Shown: positions 10,870 to 23,989, counted from the stretch's first letter. The stretch: DNA of 64,000 nucleotides from Charina bottae (GCA_023362775.1 JALMGJ010000004.1:80094798-80158797); one strand, 5' to 3'. Program-made: numbers and translations. The notes: generated from the letters alone by a model not told the origin.

Positions 10870-10911
10870 CGGCACTCCTGCTTTTCGGATTTGTCCATTT
10901 CCAAGTTGATG
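10857..10911 (+). CDS. ROBO2: ROBO2 coding exon 1: start codon and signal peptide
   Basis: Encodes an 18-residue signal peptide (MGLLTALLLFGF...) plus the first base of a glycine codon. ROBO2 is a single-pass neuronal receptor for Slit ligands that steers axons. The signal peptide directs it into the secretory pathway. The ATG has a strong context (A at -3, G at +4) and an upstream in-frame stop at 10758. The exon ends G|GTAAGT at 10911/10912 (phase 1) and joins in frame to the acceptor at 58896/58897, giving ...[10 protein letters not shown], the join expected for the proximal-promoter form of ROBO2. The residues just before the join (LLLFGF...VDG) resemble the known ROBO2 signal peptide. 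A six-codon uORF (10849-10869) overlaps the start. Splicing to exon 2 is inferred from phase and homology. Confidence 0.86.
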
Positions 10912-13900
10912 GTAAGTTTCGCTGTCATTTCTCTGGATTCCTTTCCAGACTGACTTGAAGGAGACCACGGAAAAGAAGACAGTAGGATTTTAGGCTGCAA
11001 ATCCAGTGTGGTGGTGATAGGCTTGTAGATCACTGGAAGGAAATAATAGATATGGATGCAGCTCTAATACAAAACAAATGTTCCTCTAGTTTGCTTATGG
11101 AGAAATAGTTTATGAATGTAAAGTATGATAAAGAGCATGGAGGAGCAACCTGACTGAAACATTTATAGGTGTCATCAATAGAAATTGATCGTTGCTATTT
11201 TTGTCTCATGGTGAACTTTCAAAGTGGAAAAATGACTGATTAGAGTATTATGCTTTCAGTTCAAGAGGAGGAATAATACATTTGGAAGGATGAGATTGTG
11301 AGTTTACTGTCGGTAGCCCATGCATGCAGGGAAATTCAGAAACCATGTGGAAAGGTATGAAATAAATATATATTAAGCTGAATAGAAAGTACATAAACTG
11401 TGTGTGTGTGTGTGAAAGTGATGTGTCTATAGAACTCCAAGTACAGGAGAATATGTAGCTAGTTTCCTCCACAGAGAGCAGCTCAGCTTTCAGTCTTTAA
11501 AAGACAATGGGGATTTTTGAACAGGTGCTGTAGGTGTCTCCTCTGCTGTAAAGCCAGTCTTCATTGCATGGGATTTTGTCCTTTGTTCAACTTGCCTAGC
11601 ATCCTTAAAGTAAACCTAAGATATTCTGGTTACTAAATCTAGAAGATGTTATGTGGGAATCTAAGCAGATTGCTGTTTGCAGTGTTTGAAAGGGGAGAAC
11701 TGAGTGAAGATATTAGCTTAAATCGTAAGTGTACATATATAAATGAGAAGTGGGTGTCGTGGAATAGAATGCTCACAAAAGCAGGGGTAGGAATGCATAC
11801 ACACAGACACATACACACACCCACTGTAGTCTACACATTTCAGAATGTATGCATACAATAACTCACATGATAAGCATTAATACTAAATGTTTATTTGAAT
11901 AGTGCTGGTGAGAAGGCATGTAGTGGTATCAGGTTTAGTGCTGTTACACTATTTGGCACAAGGTTGTGTGTGTGTGTATATGTAGAGAAGTGAGTTTTTA
12001 ATTCACAGATCTGAGATATTTAGCATTAGGGACAGATTGTAGCAACAAACTTAGTTCTAGCAGGAAGCTGCTGCTAAAACATTTAAGGTATCCGTGCCAA
12101 CAAGAAGCTTCTCTTGTAAACAAAGGATGATATTCTATTACCTACAAGTATAGTGTGCAGTTATGGACTGTGTAAGTACCTATGCCTCTTTCCCACCACA
12201 CCCCATCAACACAGAAGGCAGCAAAGAACTCTTCTAAGAATGGAGGATATGTAACTATTTGTTATGGTTATATAATGAATACAGTTTCCAAAGAAGCATT
12301 GTGCTTTGCATAAGGCACACTGAAAATATACATAAAATGTGAAAGTATCAAGCTACAGAAATGTAGTTATTAGCCAGTGCTTAAAATTGTAGGTAGCTAG
12401 GAGGAATACAATTAAAGTGCTCAGTGGAAGTGACAGAATGAATCACAGGAGCCTGGTGTTACAGAATGTAATTAATGTACCAGGCTGTTTAGAGATATAG
12501 GAAACAAATGCAATTAACCAGCTTGCTGGAAGGACAGCAGCAAAGCATAATTTATTCAAGTTTTCTTCCATGGAGATCCTAACTTGAAGCTCTTTCTGTT
12601 AAAAAAGATTTTTTTTAGAGACTAGCATATTCATTGGTCCATGTGCAGACAAATAACACAGACTACACAAAAATAAATATATGTATTTCAAGATATGGTT
12701 ATGTTAAGTTCTGTGGATATACAGTATATCCTGACTCTGCACAGGGAAAGTTAATTTGGTTTAAACAGCATACAAGCCCTTCCTTGTTTGTTTATGTAGA
12801 CATGGCATTAAAAACGGCATTAAAAATGCAGATCAATCTCTTTGGTATAATTATTAAGTTTAGTAAGTATTTTATATTTGACATTAGCTTATTGATGTGC
12901 CCTCCCAAATCAAAAAGAAATTACCTCCTTTTTTGTAAGCATGTGCATTAGATACAGTGTCAGTAGTATACTAAGTTGAAATCTTGAACAAGTGTCTTGG
13001 GCATTATTACAAAATAACTGTCTATGGTGGAGATATAGACAGCTACAACAAATCCACCCAAGAACCTGATAGAGACTCTGCTGGAAAAAGAAATCCCTTG
13101 AACTCATTTTTGCTCCTAACAGAAAACTCATTTTAAATAAATGTGATTTTTTTTTGTCTTTCTGCTATCAGTCAACCAGCTTTTATCTCTCTCCTTGTAG
13201 AAAGAGAGGGAGGAAAACACACACATGTTGAAAAAGAGGGAGGAAAACATATATCCCCAAGGGAATGGAAAGTACATATACAACACAGAAAGGGAGGAAA
13301 AAGTATAGATTATAATCAGTACCATCCTTTCTGCCTTGCTCCTTCCCTACCCTTTCAAGGGCGTATCTCTTCCCTTTCTATGTCCCAGGGTCCACTTGAC
13401 TGTTCTGATTTCTTCTTCATCTTTCTGTTACCAATCTTTACTCCTTCAAGCCTTGATACAATGACTCTGCTCAGACAATTCTTAGCCACCAGGGGTCTTT
13501 TCTCCAACTGATTTGGAGGCCTTCTATTGCCAGTTTTGAATGAATGCAAGCATGCACAGCAAAGTTCCCAAAGAAATGGCATGCAGGCAAGAAGCAGTAC
13601 AGGCTGGGATAAAAAACATAGAAGGATAAGTTGGTGGGAAAATGATCTTCACGGAGGAGTGTAGATAATCTTGTGGGCATCATTGCAGACCCCTGGGAGA
13701 CTCTTGGTGTTCCAGAGCAATATATTGTTCTGTTTTTGTGACTGAATGCCTGAAATCGTCCTAATCTGCTTCAAAGAGGTTTTTGATGGTTTTATTTAGA
13801 ATTATTATTATTATTGGGGGGAAATGGATTAAAACCAAAACCATTTGTGTCCCCCACTGCCCCTGCCCCACACCCAAAAATAGTTCTTCTCACACTTAGA

Positions 13901-14830
13901 AGATAAACTATTAGCTTTATACATCACAGTTGAGACAATAACATTTTAATATATTTTGGCATAGATTTGGGCTACAGAAATAATACCTATTAGAGTTTTA
14001 ATATGTAATTTTTGCCTGCTGTCTGTATATGAGCATTTAAGGATAGTGGCTCTGGAAGAACATTATTCTACATTCTAATTTTCATACAAATTCAAATGAT
14101 AAAGCATTTGAGCATTCTAAATACGTAGAAATCACATTGCTGTGCAAAAAATGGGCAAAATATCTGCATTCAGCAGTTCTGGAGTTGTGGTGGTACAGTT
14201 CAGACTGTTTGCATCCAATTTATGGATAACTAGAATTCCAGACTTGCACCATTCTTCCCTGCTATCAATCTTTGATACAATGCTAAAAATTAAAAAGAGC
14301 ATGTGCCATGCCATAGAACGCATACCAGTTAATATCAGTTAAAGTCATGGTTGGAACATTATTATTTTGGTTGGAGCATGAATGTGCTGAACAAAACCAT
14401 ATTTTGTGCTCTAAAAAACAAGTATATCTATTTAGTTTTGTAGAACATAACTGTTTTTAATTGAATCTAAAACAATGCTATCCCATGTTCAAGATGATAT
14501 TTTGTACTTGTGCATTACTATAGAACAATGCAGTATATTTGAAAGATGAACAAAACAAATACTGTATGTAAACAGAGATTCAACTTGTTTGGAAGGTGTA
14601 TGATGCAAAATTTATAAGCAACTGAAATATTTGGAACTTTTACAAAAACCCAAAATATTTAAATATGGAACTACAAAATATGCTATTTTCTCCAATTTAA
14701 ATTTATTTGGGTTATTTTTTTCTTTAACAAAAAAAAATCTGCTTCCTGATTACAAGTTCATTCTTTTTTAGTATACTTGTATCAACATCTTGGTATTATG
14801 CTAATGGAGTCCTGATAGCTCATCTGTATG
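10912..14830. other. first 3.9 kb of intron 1, largely unique
   Basis: Apart from short CA/GT runs (about 11400 and 11800) I see no transposon. Low transposon content next to the promoter fits retention of regulatory DNA. A cluster of TAAT/ATTA words lies at about 12405-12530. A weak ~38-nt repeat with GAGGGAGGAAAAC is at 13205-13305. Confidence 0.4.
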
Positions 14831-14832
14831 TA

Positions 14833-16309
14833 CAGTGGTGCTTAGCAGTTTGTGAACCCTTTTGAATTTTCAATATTTCTGCATAAATATGTATGCATAT
14901 TTGTGTTTGGCAAAGGTATGTAAACCTTTGCTTTCATTAACTGGTGTGCCCCCAGGCAGTGTCCCTTGGTGTGTCCCTTGGGCAGCGATAACTGCAACTA
15001 AACATTTCCAGTAACTGTTGATCAGTCCTGCATATCAGGTTGGAGGAATTTTAGCCCATTACTCCTTTCAAAATAGCTTCAATTCAGGGATGTTGGTGGG
15101 CTTTCTTGCATGAACTGCCTGCTTCAGGTCCTTCCACAACATTGTAGGATTAAAGTCAGGACTTTGACTTGGCCATTCCAAAACATTAACTTTCTTCTGC
15201 TTTAACCATTGTTTGGTTGTATGACTTGTGTGTTTCAGGTCATTGTCTTGCCGATGACCTACTTACTCTTGAGCTTCTGTTCACGGACATTTACCCTGAC
15301 ATTTTCCTGTAGAATTTGCTGGTACAATTCAAAATACATAGTTCCATCAATGATGGCATGCTGTCTTGGTCCAGAGGCAGTAAAGCTGGCCCAAACCATG
15401 ATACTACCACCACCATGTTTCACAGACAGAATTTGCTTCTTATGTTGGAATGCAGCATTTGCCTTTCACCAAGCATTATGCTTTTCATTCAAGCCAAAAT
15501 GTTCTATTTTGGTCTCATCTGTCCAGAGAACTTTATTCTAGTAGCCTTCTGGCTTATACATGTGGTCTTCTGCAAACTGTAGAGAGGCAAAATGTTCCTT
15601 TTGGAGAGTAGTGACTTTCTCCTTGCAACCCTGCCATGCACACCATTGTTTTTCAGTGTTCTCTTGATAGTGGTCTGATTAACACTAACATTCGCCAATG
15701 CAACAGAAGCCTTTAGTTCCTTAGACATTATCCTGGGGTACTTTGAGACCTCCCAGAGTATTACATGCCTTTCTCTTGATGTGATCTTAGTTGGTCAACT
15801 GTTCTTGGGGAGGGTAGCAGTGGTGTTAAATTGCCTCCCTTTGTACATGGTGTGTCTGATGGTGGTTTGATGCAGTCCAAACTCTTCAGAAATAGTTTTG
15901 TAACCTTTTCCAGCCTGGTGATCATCAACAACTGTTTTTCAGAGGTCCTCAAATCTCCTTTCTTTGAGCATCCTTTGATAGTGAATACCCAGAATTCTGA
16001 TATTTAAATAAGGTAGAACCTCCCACACTCACATCTGATTATCATCCCATTGATTGGAAAACCTGACTCTAATTTTCCCTTCAAATGAACTGATAATCCT
16101 AGACGTCCACATACTTTTGCCACACAAATATGTAGCTTTGGGTAATTTTCTTCAATAAATAATTAACAAGTATAATGTTTTTGACTCATTTGTTTAATTG
16201 GGTTCTCTTTATATAGTTAAAGGAATTGTGTGGAGAACAGATCATGTTTAGGTCTTCATACAGAAATATTGAAAATTCAAAAGGGTTCACAAACTTCTAA
16301 GCATCACTA
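14833..16309 (-). mobile_element. Tc1/mariner element with degraded transposase
   Basis: A 1477-bp element bounded by TA dinucleotides (14831-14832 and 16310-16311), with ~48-bp terminal inverted repeats beginning CAGTGGTGCTTAGCAGTTTG. On the minus strand, broken frames match a Tc1-type transposase: helix-turn-helix words (TIKRTLKNNGVHGR, VARRKSLLSKRN at 15504-15728), then FGLNEKHNA, KHGGGSIMVW and IDGTMYFELYQQILQENVRV. The D,D34E core is spread over several frames with stops, so it is inactive. End-to-end structure is preserved. Confidence 0.92.
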
Positions 16310-16311
16310 TA

Positions 16312-17270
16312 TTTTTGTTATTGAAAGTACTGTTCTAAAGCCCTGTTTAATTATTTTAGGGCTAAATAATTAATTTGAAGAATGTGACATGCTATTAACC
16401 TTTTAAGAAAGTATCATGTATTTTCTGTACACCCCAAAAAACCCTTGCTTTTATTTAGACATGTGGATATACTGCTATAGTGGTACAAGAGGTATTTCAA
16501 ATAAAAATATGTATTAGCTATAACTGGCGTCATTAAGATTATGAAAAACTATCTTTCAAAATAAAGGTGATAGAATTCTGCATACTGTAGACTACCTGAT
16601 CTGCTTTGAAGGTTGGATTTGGGGTTTCAGGAATTACTCACTGTTCCCTAAGAACAGTGACTATTCTGGTTCACTCCCAGTTCTAGTGAAAATTAGAAAA
16701 GCAGGGCTCTGTTTTACTGAATAGTCTTCTTGTATCATTAAAAAAATAAATCCCTGGAGGTCTGCATGTATTGCCTTGATTTTTTAAACTGAAAATAGTT
16801 GGATCCTACCTGCAGAGTGCAAGCTTTCCTTGTTGTACTTAGTAAGAAAGAATTGTGATACAGCTGACCCCCTATTTTGAAAGTTTCTAAAAACATTTAC
16901 TTCCTTTAAGCTGTCATTCTGTGAACATGGGCCCAGGCTTGCATTTGATTGCATATTCTATCACATAGTTATGTGGATTTTGCTTCTCCAGATTTATGGA
17001 AAATTATCTGGTCAGTCTCATTCTCTAGAAAAAAAGGAAGGGAAAATTAAAATGATATAATTATGCCAAAGTGTCATAGTGATTCTCTTCAGATCATCCA
17101 GTTTGGTGACAGCAATTCATGTATCTTCCAAAGTGAAACATAGACATTCCCCCCCCCCCTTTTCTTAGTTAATGTGCTAACAATCTATCCTTGAGTTGGC
17201 AGAAAACAGCACCAGCATAAAATTAGTTGTCCTCATTGCCAGTCTCTGTTCTGTGTCTATTTAATCTGTC
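16312..17270. other. AT-rich sequence, no feature recognised
   Basis: No gene or repeat recognised, apart from a homopolymer C run at about 17150. Confidence 0.3.
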
Positions 17271-17274
17271 AAAT

Positions 17275-17515
17275 GATGGTGCGTCCAGATTTCTGTATGT
17301 GCAAATTGTCAACTGCCAGCAGGAGAAACATCAGGTTTCAATCAGGTCATGGTAGCATGAGTAGGGTGGATCTGACCCTGGAATTGACTGTAGACAGGAT
17401 TGTCTGCCTCTCTTTCCATACCCTATCTTACCCTGTTTGGGCATATCCTTGTGGGGGAGATGGGTGGGATATAAATATGACACATAAAAATAAATAAATA
17501 AATAAATAAATATCC
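17275..17515 (+). repeat. SINE/LINE 3' end with (AAAT)n tail
   Basis: Ends in TTGTGGGGGAGATGGGTGGG, ATATAAATATGACACATAAA, then (AAAT)n. The tail matches the CR1-type tail family. The upstream part (from about 17275) is unclassified. Confidence 0.5.
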
Positions 17516-17689
17516 CATGTAAATATAATGAGAAAAATAAGGAAACATAGGAAGACATCACAGCAGATGTAGGCCTATAGAATAGGGTTGCCATGATGTC
17601 ATTCTCTTGCCCTACTGCTGTTGGAAAGATTACCTTTGATTTTCAAAAATGATACTGAAATTACAAGAGGGAGATACTGTATAAATGGA

Positions 17690-20510
17690 TAGCATGGCCA
17701 TCAAAAAGCATTTCATCAATATTATTCCAACTTGTATAAAACAAGTGACATCTCTGTGGAGAAAATAGATGAATACCTAAAGAAACAAAATTTACCGAGG
17801 ATTACAGAGGAAGTGAAACAGATTATGAATGGACCTATAACAATAAGGGAAGTTTGTGAAACTGTAGAAAAGATTAAACCAGGAAAGGTGCCTGGACCAG
17901 ATGGATTATCAGATTCTTATTATAAATGTTTTGATGATGAACTTTCACAACCTTTGCAAAATATGATAAAGTTGGAAAGAGGCCAAATATAGCACTAATA
18001 CCTAAAGAGGGACAAGATTTGACTTTAAGAAGAAGCTATAGGCTGATATTATTAAATAACAACTACAAGTTGTTTACAATGATTCTGGCTGATAGACTGA
18101 AAACAATTTTGCAAGAATTTATTCATGAGGATCAATGTGGGTTTTTACCTAAAAGACATTTAAAGGACAATTTATTTATTTATTTATTTATGGTTCGATT
18201 TGTATTTACTGCTCCATCTCCCCACAAGGGGACTCTGGGCGGTTTACAAAAAACGGTTTACAATCTTAGAAATGTGTTGGACATTTTGAAATATTTGGAG
18301 CAACATAATGAAAAACAAGCTGCATTGGTTTTCTTAGATGCAAGAAGGCCTTTGACAATTTGAACTGGGCTTTCTTATTCAAAATTTGGAAGATAAGAAC
18401 TTTGGAGAGAACTTTATAAAATGGTAATATCGATTTGTACTTCACAGAAAGCACAAATAATTGTTAATGGATATCTAACAAAGCCTTGTGAGATACAAAA
18501 AGGAATAAGACAGGGATGCCCACTGCTTCCTCTCTTGTTTATTTTGGTTCTTGAAATACTGAATAGAGATATAAGACAAGATGAGAGGACTGTGGGAAGA
18601 AAGATTAAAAAAGAAACTTATAAGTTAAGGTCTTTTGCAGATGACCTGGTGTTGGTTTTGGAAGATCCTTTAAAGGGAATTGAAACATTTATGGGAAAAC
18701 TAAAAGAATTTGGTGCATTAGCAGATTTTAACATCAACAAATATAAGATGAAGTTGTTAACAAAAACATGAACATAGAAGGTCAAACAGAATTGATGAAT
18801 AAAACAGGTTTTAAGATTGAGAAGAAAGTAAAATATATGTGTATCACTATGACAAGTATGAATTGTATGTTATTTCAAAATAACTATGTTAAGATATGGA
18901 ATAAAGTTAAAAAAGACAAGTTAAGATGGGAGAAATTACAACTGGCATTGCTGGGAAGAACTTCTGTGATAAATGAATGTCTTGCCTGGAATGATGTTTT
19001 TGTTTCAGACAATACCTGTTTTGACAACTGATGCACCACTTAAACAGTTGGCAAAAGGATAAATCTAAATAAAAAACCTATGAGTTAAATATAAAGTGTT
19101 ACAAGATGCAAAGGAAAGAGGATGATTGGGTTTATCTGATTTGAAATTGTATTTTGCAGCTTGCTGTATGGTTTGGGTGAAAGAGTGGGTGCTTCTGAGA
19201 AATAGAAGGCTTTTGGAGTTAGAAGGACATGACATGAGATTGGCATGGTTAACTGTGGTATGATAAAGTCAAGGTTAATGTGGATTTTAAAAATCATTGT
19301 TAAATGTGCCATATTGGGAATATGGAATAGTTGCAAATCCAGGTTGTGCCCAAAAACACCTTTGTGGCTCTCAGCACAAGAAGCATTTTATAGACAAGAA
19401 ATAATAGGAAAACACAACACAATAGGCTAAATATTGTGCGATACTAGAATTTTGCCAAGGGGAATACAAAATAAAATCAAGAGAAAAACTGGTGACAGAG
19501 GGTTGCCAATGGTTTTCTTATTTACAGTTATTAGAAAGATTTAAAGTAGACAAAAGAGTTTATGGTTTTGAACATTGTAAGACTGAGTTTGAAATAGAAT
19601 TGTGTAAAAATGATGAACATGTAATATTGCTAAAATGTATAAACTTTTATTGAAATTTTAAACAAGTGAAGAAGAACAAGTTAAGTAATGTATGATAAAG
19701 TGGGCTAAAGTTTTTGATTATAACATACAGATGGAACAATTGGAAAATATGTGGTTGAAAGGATTGAAATTTACACTATGTTACAATCTTTTGTAAAGAT
19801 TATAATTTCTATAAAATGATGTACTGTTGGTATATGTCACCAGAGAAATTGCCTAGAATGTACAAATGCACTTCAAAATTATGATACAAATGTTAACAAT
19901 AAGGGACATTTCATCATGCTTGATGGATGTGTAAAAATGCTAGAAAATTTTGGATTCAAATGCATATGCTGATTCAGAGGATTTTAAAGATTAATATAAA
20001 TTGAGACCAGACAGTTAGGGTTTGGGGATTGATGGACAAACAGTTGGGGGGAAAAATCATGGAACTTTGTTTTTGTGTATCATAACTGCAGCAAGATTAT
20101 TGTATGCACTAAGATGGAAGATTTGGCAATACCTACAATGGAGAAATGGTTGGTGAAGATGATGGAACTTGCTGAGATGGCCAAATTAACTTCTTTGATT
20201 AGAGAAAAGACAATATCTATGTTTATTGCTGACTGGAAACCCCTTGTGGACTTTTTGCATAAAACAGAAAAAAATGAAGTTATGATTTATGGTTTTGATG
20301 ATTAGACAGGATAAATTATAGAAAGAAGAGAGTCACTATGTAACTTTAGAGAAAGAGGTAAATTTGTAATAGTACTTATAACTGCTGTAAAGAAGATCAA
20401 AGCCACTTCTTTATATCTTTTTTATTTTTTCTTCTTCCTTATTTTATATATGTTTATATTAGTTTTTATCTTCCTTTTAAAAAATTAAGTGTGTGTCTGT
20501 GTGTGTCTGT
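17690..20510 (+). pseudogene. L1-clade LINE ORF2 remnant
   Basis: Broken frames encode an L1-type RT and C-terminal domain: IREVCETVEKIKPGKVPGPDGL, RSYRLILLNNNYKLFTMILADRL, EDQCGFLPKRHLKDN, QAALVFLDA, then NGYLTKPCEIQKGIRQGCPL and SFADDLVLV (FADD at 18634-18645). LGRTSVI and, near 20100-20305, a C-terminal end (EKWLVKMMELAEMAKLTSL) follow. Multiple stops and frameshifts mean it is dead. A short CR1-type tail is inserted at about 18168-18265 without breaking the local frame. Sequence from 19440 to 20060 is degraded but lies within the same element. Confidence 0.85.
18168..18265 (-). repeat. CR1-type 3' tail inside the L1 remnant
   Basis: (TTTA)n, then CTGCTCCATCTCCCCACAAG, GGACTCTGGGCGGTTTACAA: the reversed tail. 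L1 protein words resume on both sides (RHLKDN before, RNVLDILKYL after). Confidence 0.75.
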
Positions 20511-20519
20511 GTGTGTTTA

Positions 20520-20985
20520 AAGGTTACCTTTGATTTTCATTTTACTTTCCATCCTTTAAAATAATTATGCAAAATGCTAAAATCCCAGTTCTCTTTGAAA
20601 TTGTATTAATAATTTGTGGCCAGTAATCTAGCTTTTTAAAGCTATTTTATGCATATTTGTAGGAAACTGTATTTTTGTAGGAAGCAGGTGGATGTCATGC
20701 TTTTTAAACCTTGTTTTATTTTTTCAAGTAGATATACCATTGATTCTGCATTTGAATTATTACTGCATGAAATGTAGATTGAAATGATACTGAACAGAGC
20801 CAAGCAAACAACCTAAATTCTTTAATGAGCGGTAAACCCTTTTTTAAATTTCAAGATTATCCCAATTATCCCCCAATGATTACCTGGCACTGTGTGAGTT
20901 GTGTAGAGTCACTTCAGTAGGATGTTCTGCACTTGAAAATGGTAGCACAACGCTGAACACCTTCCTTGATGGCCAGAAACTTCTT
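20520..20985. other. AT-rich sequence, no feature recognised
   Basis: No gene or repeat recognised beyond short GTGTCT runs at 20490-20516. Confidence 0.3.
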
Positions 20986-20987
20986 GT

Positions 20988-21066
20988 TAAATATATTTAT
21001 TTATTTATTTTTATTTATTTATTTATTTAATTTGTCCCCGCCCATCTCCCTGAATAGGGGACTCCA
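20988..21066 (-). repeat. CR1-type 3' tail with (TTTA)n
   Basis: TATTTATTTATTTAATTTGT, then CCCCGCCCATCTCCCTGAAT and AGGGGACTCC: the same reversed tail as at 18168 and 37258, without further LINE body. Confidence 0.65.
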
Positions 21067-21079
21067 TAATTGTACCTCT

Positions 21080-21720
21080 TAGTTAGAAGGTGCTATCTGG
21101 TAAGGAATTACTAGAGAATTTGTCCTCCAACTCTGGAGTGGATTGTAAAAATGCAAAAATGATTTCACAAGGAGAATTCAGCCCATACAATAAAGAGGAA
21201 GACAGGATTGAGAAGTGAATGCCTGTTTGAGCTGAAGCCTTGGAATCCCACTTAAACCCTTTCTTGGTAAGGCAAGTCAATAGTATGATTAGTGCATCAA
21301 AATTAGGAATAAATCTACTGTAAAAATTGGCAGAGTCCAGAAAATACCCAATGTCTTTTAAAGTGCAGGGGATTTCAAAGACAGAGTGGATTTGAGCTGC
21401 ACCAGATCTATCTGAATTCCTTTTGAGAAAGTACAGTATCTGAAATAGCCCAACATAGGCAGATCAGAGGTACATTTCTCTCACAGTTGAGGCTATAATG
21501 TGTCCAAAAATCATGAAATATGATATATAAATCACATAAATACTGGACAAATGACATCAATCTGAAGGGTATTACTTTATATTCCAATTTCCTATAATGA
21601 GAATCAAAGGTAGTTAAATATTCATGACCTGTTTTTGTGCAAATAAGCTTCCTGCCCCCTCCCCCCCCCCAATTCAAAGTCCAACTTGGTAAAAAAACAT
21701 GTCTTCTGTAGCTGTCTAAG
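21080..21720 (-). pseudogene. gypsy (Ty3) retrotransposon pol remnant
   Basis: Minus-strand frames read GHEYLTTFDSHYRKLEYKVIPF (the RT segment usually reading like TAF..YG.FEY.VMPFGL). Downstream come IHSVFEIPCTLKDIGYFL, DSANFYSRFIPNF and LTCLTKKGFKWDSKA, which match the RT/RNase H junction of gypsy elements (FLGFANFYRRFI..., LT.LT.K). Frame changes separate the pieces, and the catalytic YLDD block is not recognisable. The gag-like segment at 22810-23090 lies upstream in the same orientation. Confidence 0.65.
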
Positions 21721-22809
21721 AGTCCAGAAAAAAAGGGAAAGACAATAGTGCTCTCTAATGGTTACATCACTGAGGAGCTGGTAATTATGAACTACATGTT
21801 GGGGGGAAAATAGGATAACTGATGGGAAAAAAGGAGGGAGGCAAATAAAGCCTTTCTCTAAGTGCTCATTTATAAATTCCTTCAGGGAAGTTCTGTATTT
21901 GACATTGCACTGTGGTGTTTGGGAGTCAGCGCTCTTAAGAATAAAATTGATTGATTGTGCAGTTCAGCACTAATGGAGGAAGGGTTTGCGCTTATCCGTT
22001 TCCACACATCAACACAGTCAACATATTTGGCAGGCAAGGTAGGAGGCTGTACTTACTGAGGGGTTGGTGAATAGCCATGAGTCCTGCATTCTGAAGTAAT
22101 ATTCTCCTAAACCCAATGAATATGTGAATTGAAAATCTGTAACCAATTCGTCCCACAAAGAATCCGAAAATGTGACATGAAAGCTGAATAAATGATAATT
22201 GCTAATGGTGAGTGGTAGAGGTTCAGTATGCTTTGTGATGGGTCCTCAACGTAAAAGCTGACCATCATTGTCTCACACCTAATGGGAAGTTAGTTAGGCT
22301 GACTGGACAGCACATATTTGTGTGCGACAGAGATTTTAATCTGTGGTTCCACGCTTTCCTAAGGCCTGAATTTGTTTTCAGATGCACTCTACGTCTGTAG
22401 AATACAGGAACAATTAGATGTCACTGCAAGCTCTCAATGTCTGAGCTACATTCAATTTCTCACTGCTGCAGCTTTTAAAACCCTTAGATCTGGGATTGCT
22501 TTATTTCTCAAAAAGTAAGATTCAGAGCTTTTAAGGCATATGTTCGCACAATGCTGTTCTTTCACAGAGTAGCACTGTTGCAGCTTCAGAAAGGAGGTCC
22601 TAGCAGAGCACTCACAACTGAAATGGCTAAGTACTTTATAATATACTGTAGGTATAGGCTCTGTTTACATCAGTGCAACTTTTCCTGAGTAGATAATGGA
22701 ACTCTGCTAGCTGTTAGCTGTGTCGGTTCAAATTTCAAAATCTCTGATATTTGTGGGGAGGTGGGACCAAATAAGACTAATGGCTACTTTCCTTCTTAAA
22801 TTTACTCCA

Positions 22810-23090
22810 CTACAATTCTATGTGGAGTTGTTCCATTACTCCCATTGATGCCCAAACATTAATGCAGAGATAGTCTTTGGATTACCCCCAAGTATTGAGT
22901 TTTTCTTGCATTTCATCTGCTATTCCTTCCTTAAATTGGTTAATTATGCCTGTTTCATTCCTGCCTATATCTTGAACTAACCTCTGAAGGTTGACAGCAT
23001 ACTCTTGCACTGAGTGCTCCTCCTGTCAAAGGTGACAGATTTTATGTCTGGCAGTCATCTCCTTTACTGAGTCATTGCAGTTAGCCCTCA
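22810..23090 (-). pseudogene. gypsy gag-like remnant
   Basis: One minus-strand frame reads EHSVQEYAVNLQRLVQDIG, then NETGIINQFKEGIADEMQEKL. This matches the retrotransposon gag pattern (SV.EYA..F..LA...W......F..GL.DE..D.L). It is broken on both sides. Order and orientation (gag then pol, minus strand) agree with the pol piece at 21080-21720. The sequence between (21.7-22.8 kb) is not recognisable. Confidence 0.5.
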
Positions 23091-23099
23091 AACATGTCA

Positions 23100-23760
23100 C
23101 AGAATTATAGTTTCCCAACTCTAGACAGTTCTAAACGGGCTGGGTGGATTTACATCTGCCTCTTTCATTAGGACAATTACAAATCCTACTCAAAAGGCTC
23201 TGGTAGATGCGTGCTTGACACTGAATAAGGAAGGGAATACATTTGCTTCAATTCACATTATGTTTGCAGGCACAGATTCAGGTATTATGCTGGTCTATGA
23301 CCATAATAAAGATTTGAATGATTGATTAAGATGCAGGTATTTAGTATTGTAGCACTGTGGTAGCTGCTGCTGGGTGTAGCGGTGTTTGCAAGGTCTTGGA
23401 CTGTGACTGGCACAGAAACTACTGAATGTGGAAGATTCAACCAACTTGCTAGATAGTTGGTTCATCTTATGGGCTAATTGGTGCATATGGGTTGCTACTT
23501 CTGATACTGGGACATACTTTAATTATTTGATTGCAAGCAGTTCTGTAGCCATACTTTAAGCATGGTGTCTAGGTGCATGCTTTCTTCTTACAGTGACGGG
23601 TATAAAAGTAGGCAGATCTTGCTGTTATGCCTGGAATTCTTGACTCTCCAAAACTTTTTATTAATGACTTGGCTTCATGTCTAAAGGTTCAGAGACATCA
23701 CTTTGCTAGGTTAGTTATTTTACTGCAAACTAGAATTGAGCTGTATATAGCAGACAATGT
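23100..23760. other. AT-rich sequence, no clear feature
   Basis: A possible weak RT-like string (LFINDLASCLK) near 23650 is too short to call. Confidence 0.25.
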
Positions 23761-23766
23761 GTGTGT

Positions 23767-23985
23767 TTAATCCATTCAGTCATGTCCGATTCTCGGAGAC
23801 TGCCTAAACAAGTCCCTGCAGTTTTCTTGGCATGATTTTCAGAAGCAGTTTGCCATTGCCTTCTTCCTAAGGCTGAGAGAGAGTGACTGGCCTAAGGTCA
23901 CCCAGCTGGCTTTGTGCCTAAGGCAGAACTAGAACTCAGTCTCTCAGTTTCTAGCCCGGTGCCTTAACCACTACACCAAACTGGC
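23767..23985 (-). repeat. tRNA-derived CORE-SINE with BovB-like tail
   Basis: A better-preserved copy of the family at 266-488. The reverse complement starts GCCAGTTTGGTGTAGTGGTT and has a tRNA head and MIR-type core. It ends in a BovB-like terminus (ACTGAATGGATTA preceded by GAATCGGACATG). Such a tail is expected if BovB reverse transcriptase mobilised it. Confidence 0.75.
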
Positions 23986-23989
23986 ATGT

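Noticed and set aside
18019..18363. In-frame read-through of the CR1 tail inside L1 as a new exon
   Set aside because: The flanking L1 frame is broken elsewhere. The 98-bp insert keeps the frame only locally and by chance.
23640..23760. RT-like string LFINDLASCLK as another LINE fragment
   Set aside because: Too short and diverged to separate from chance.
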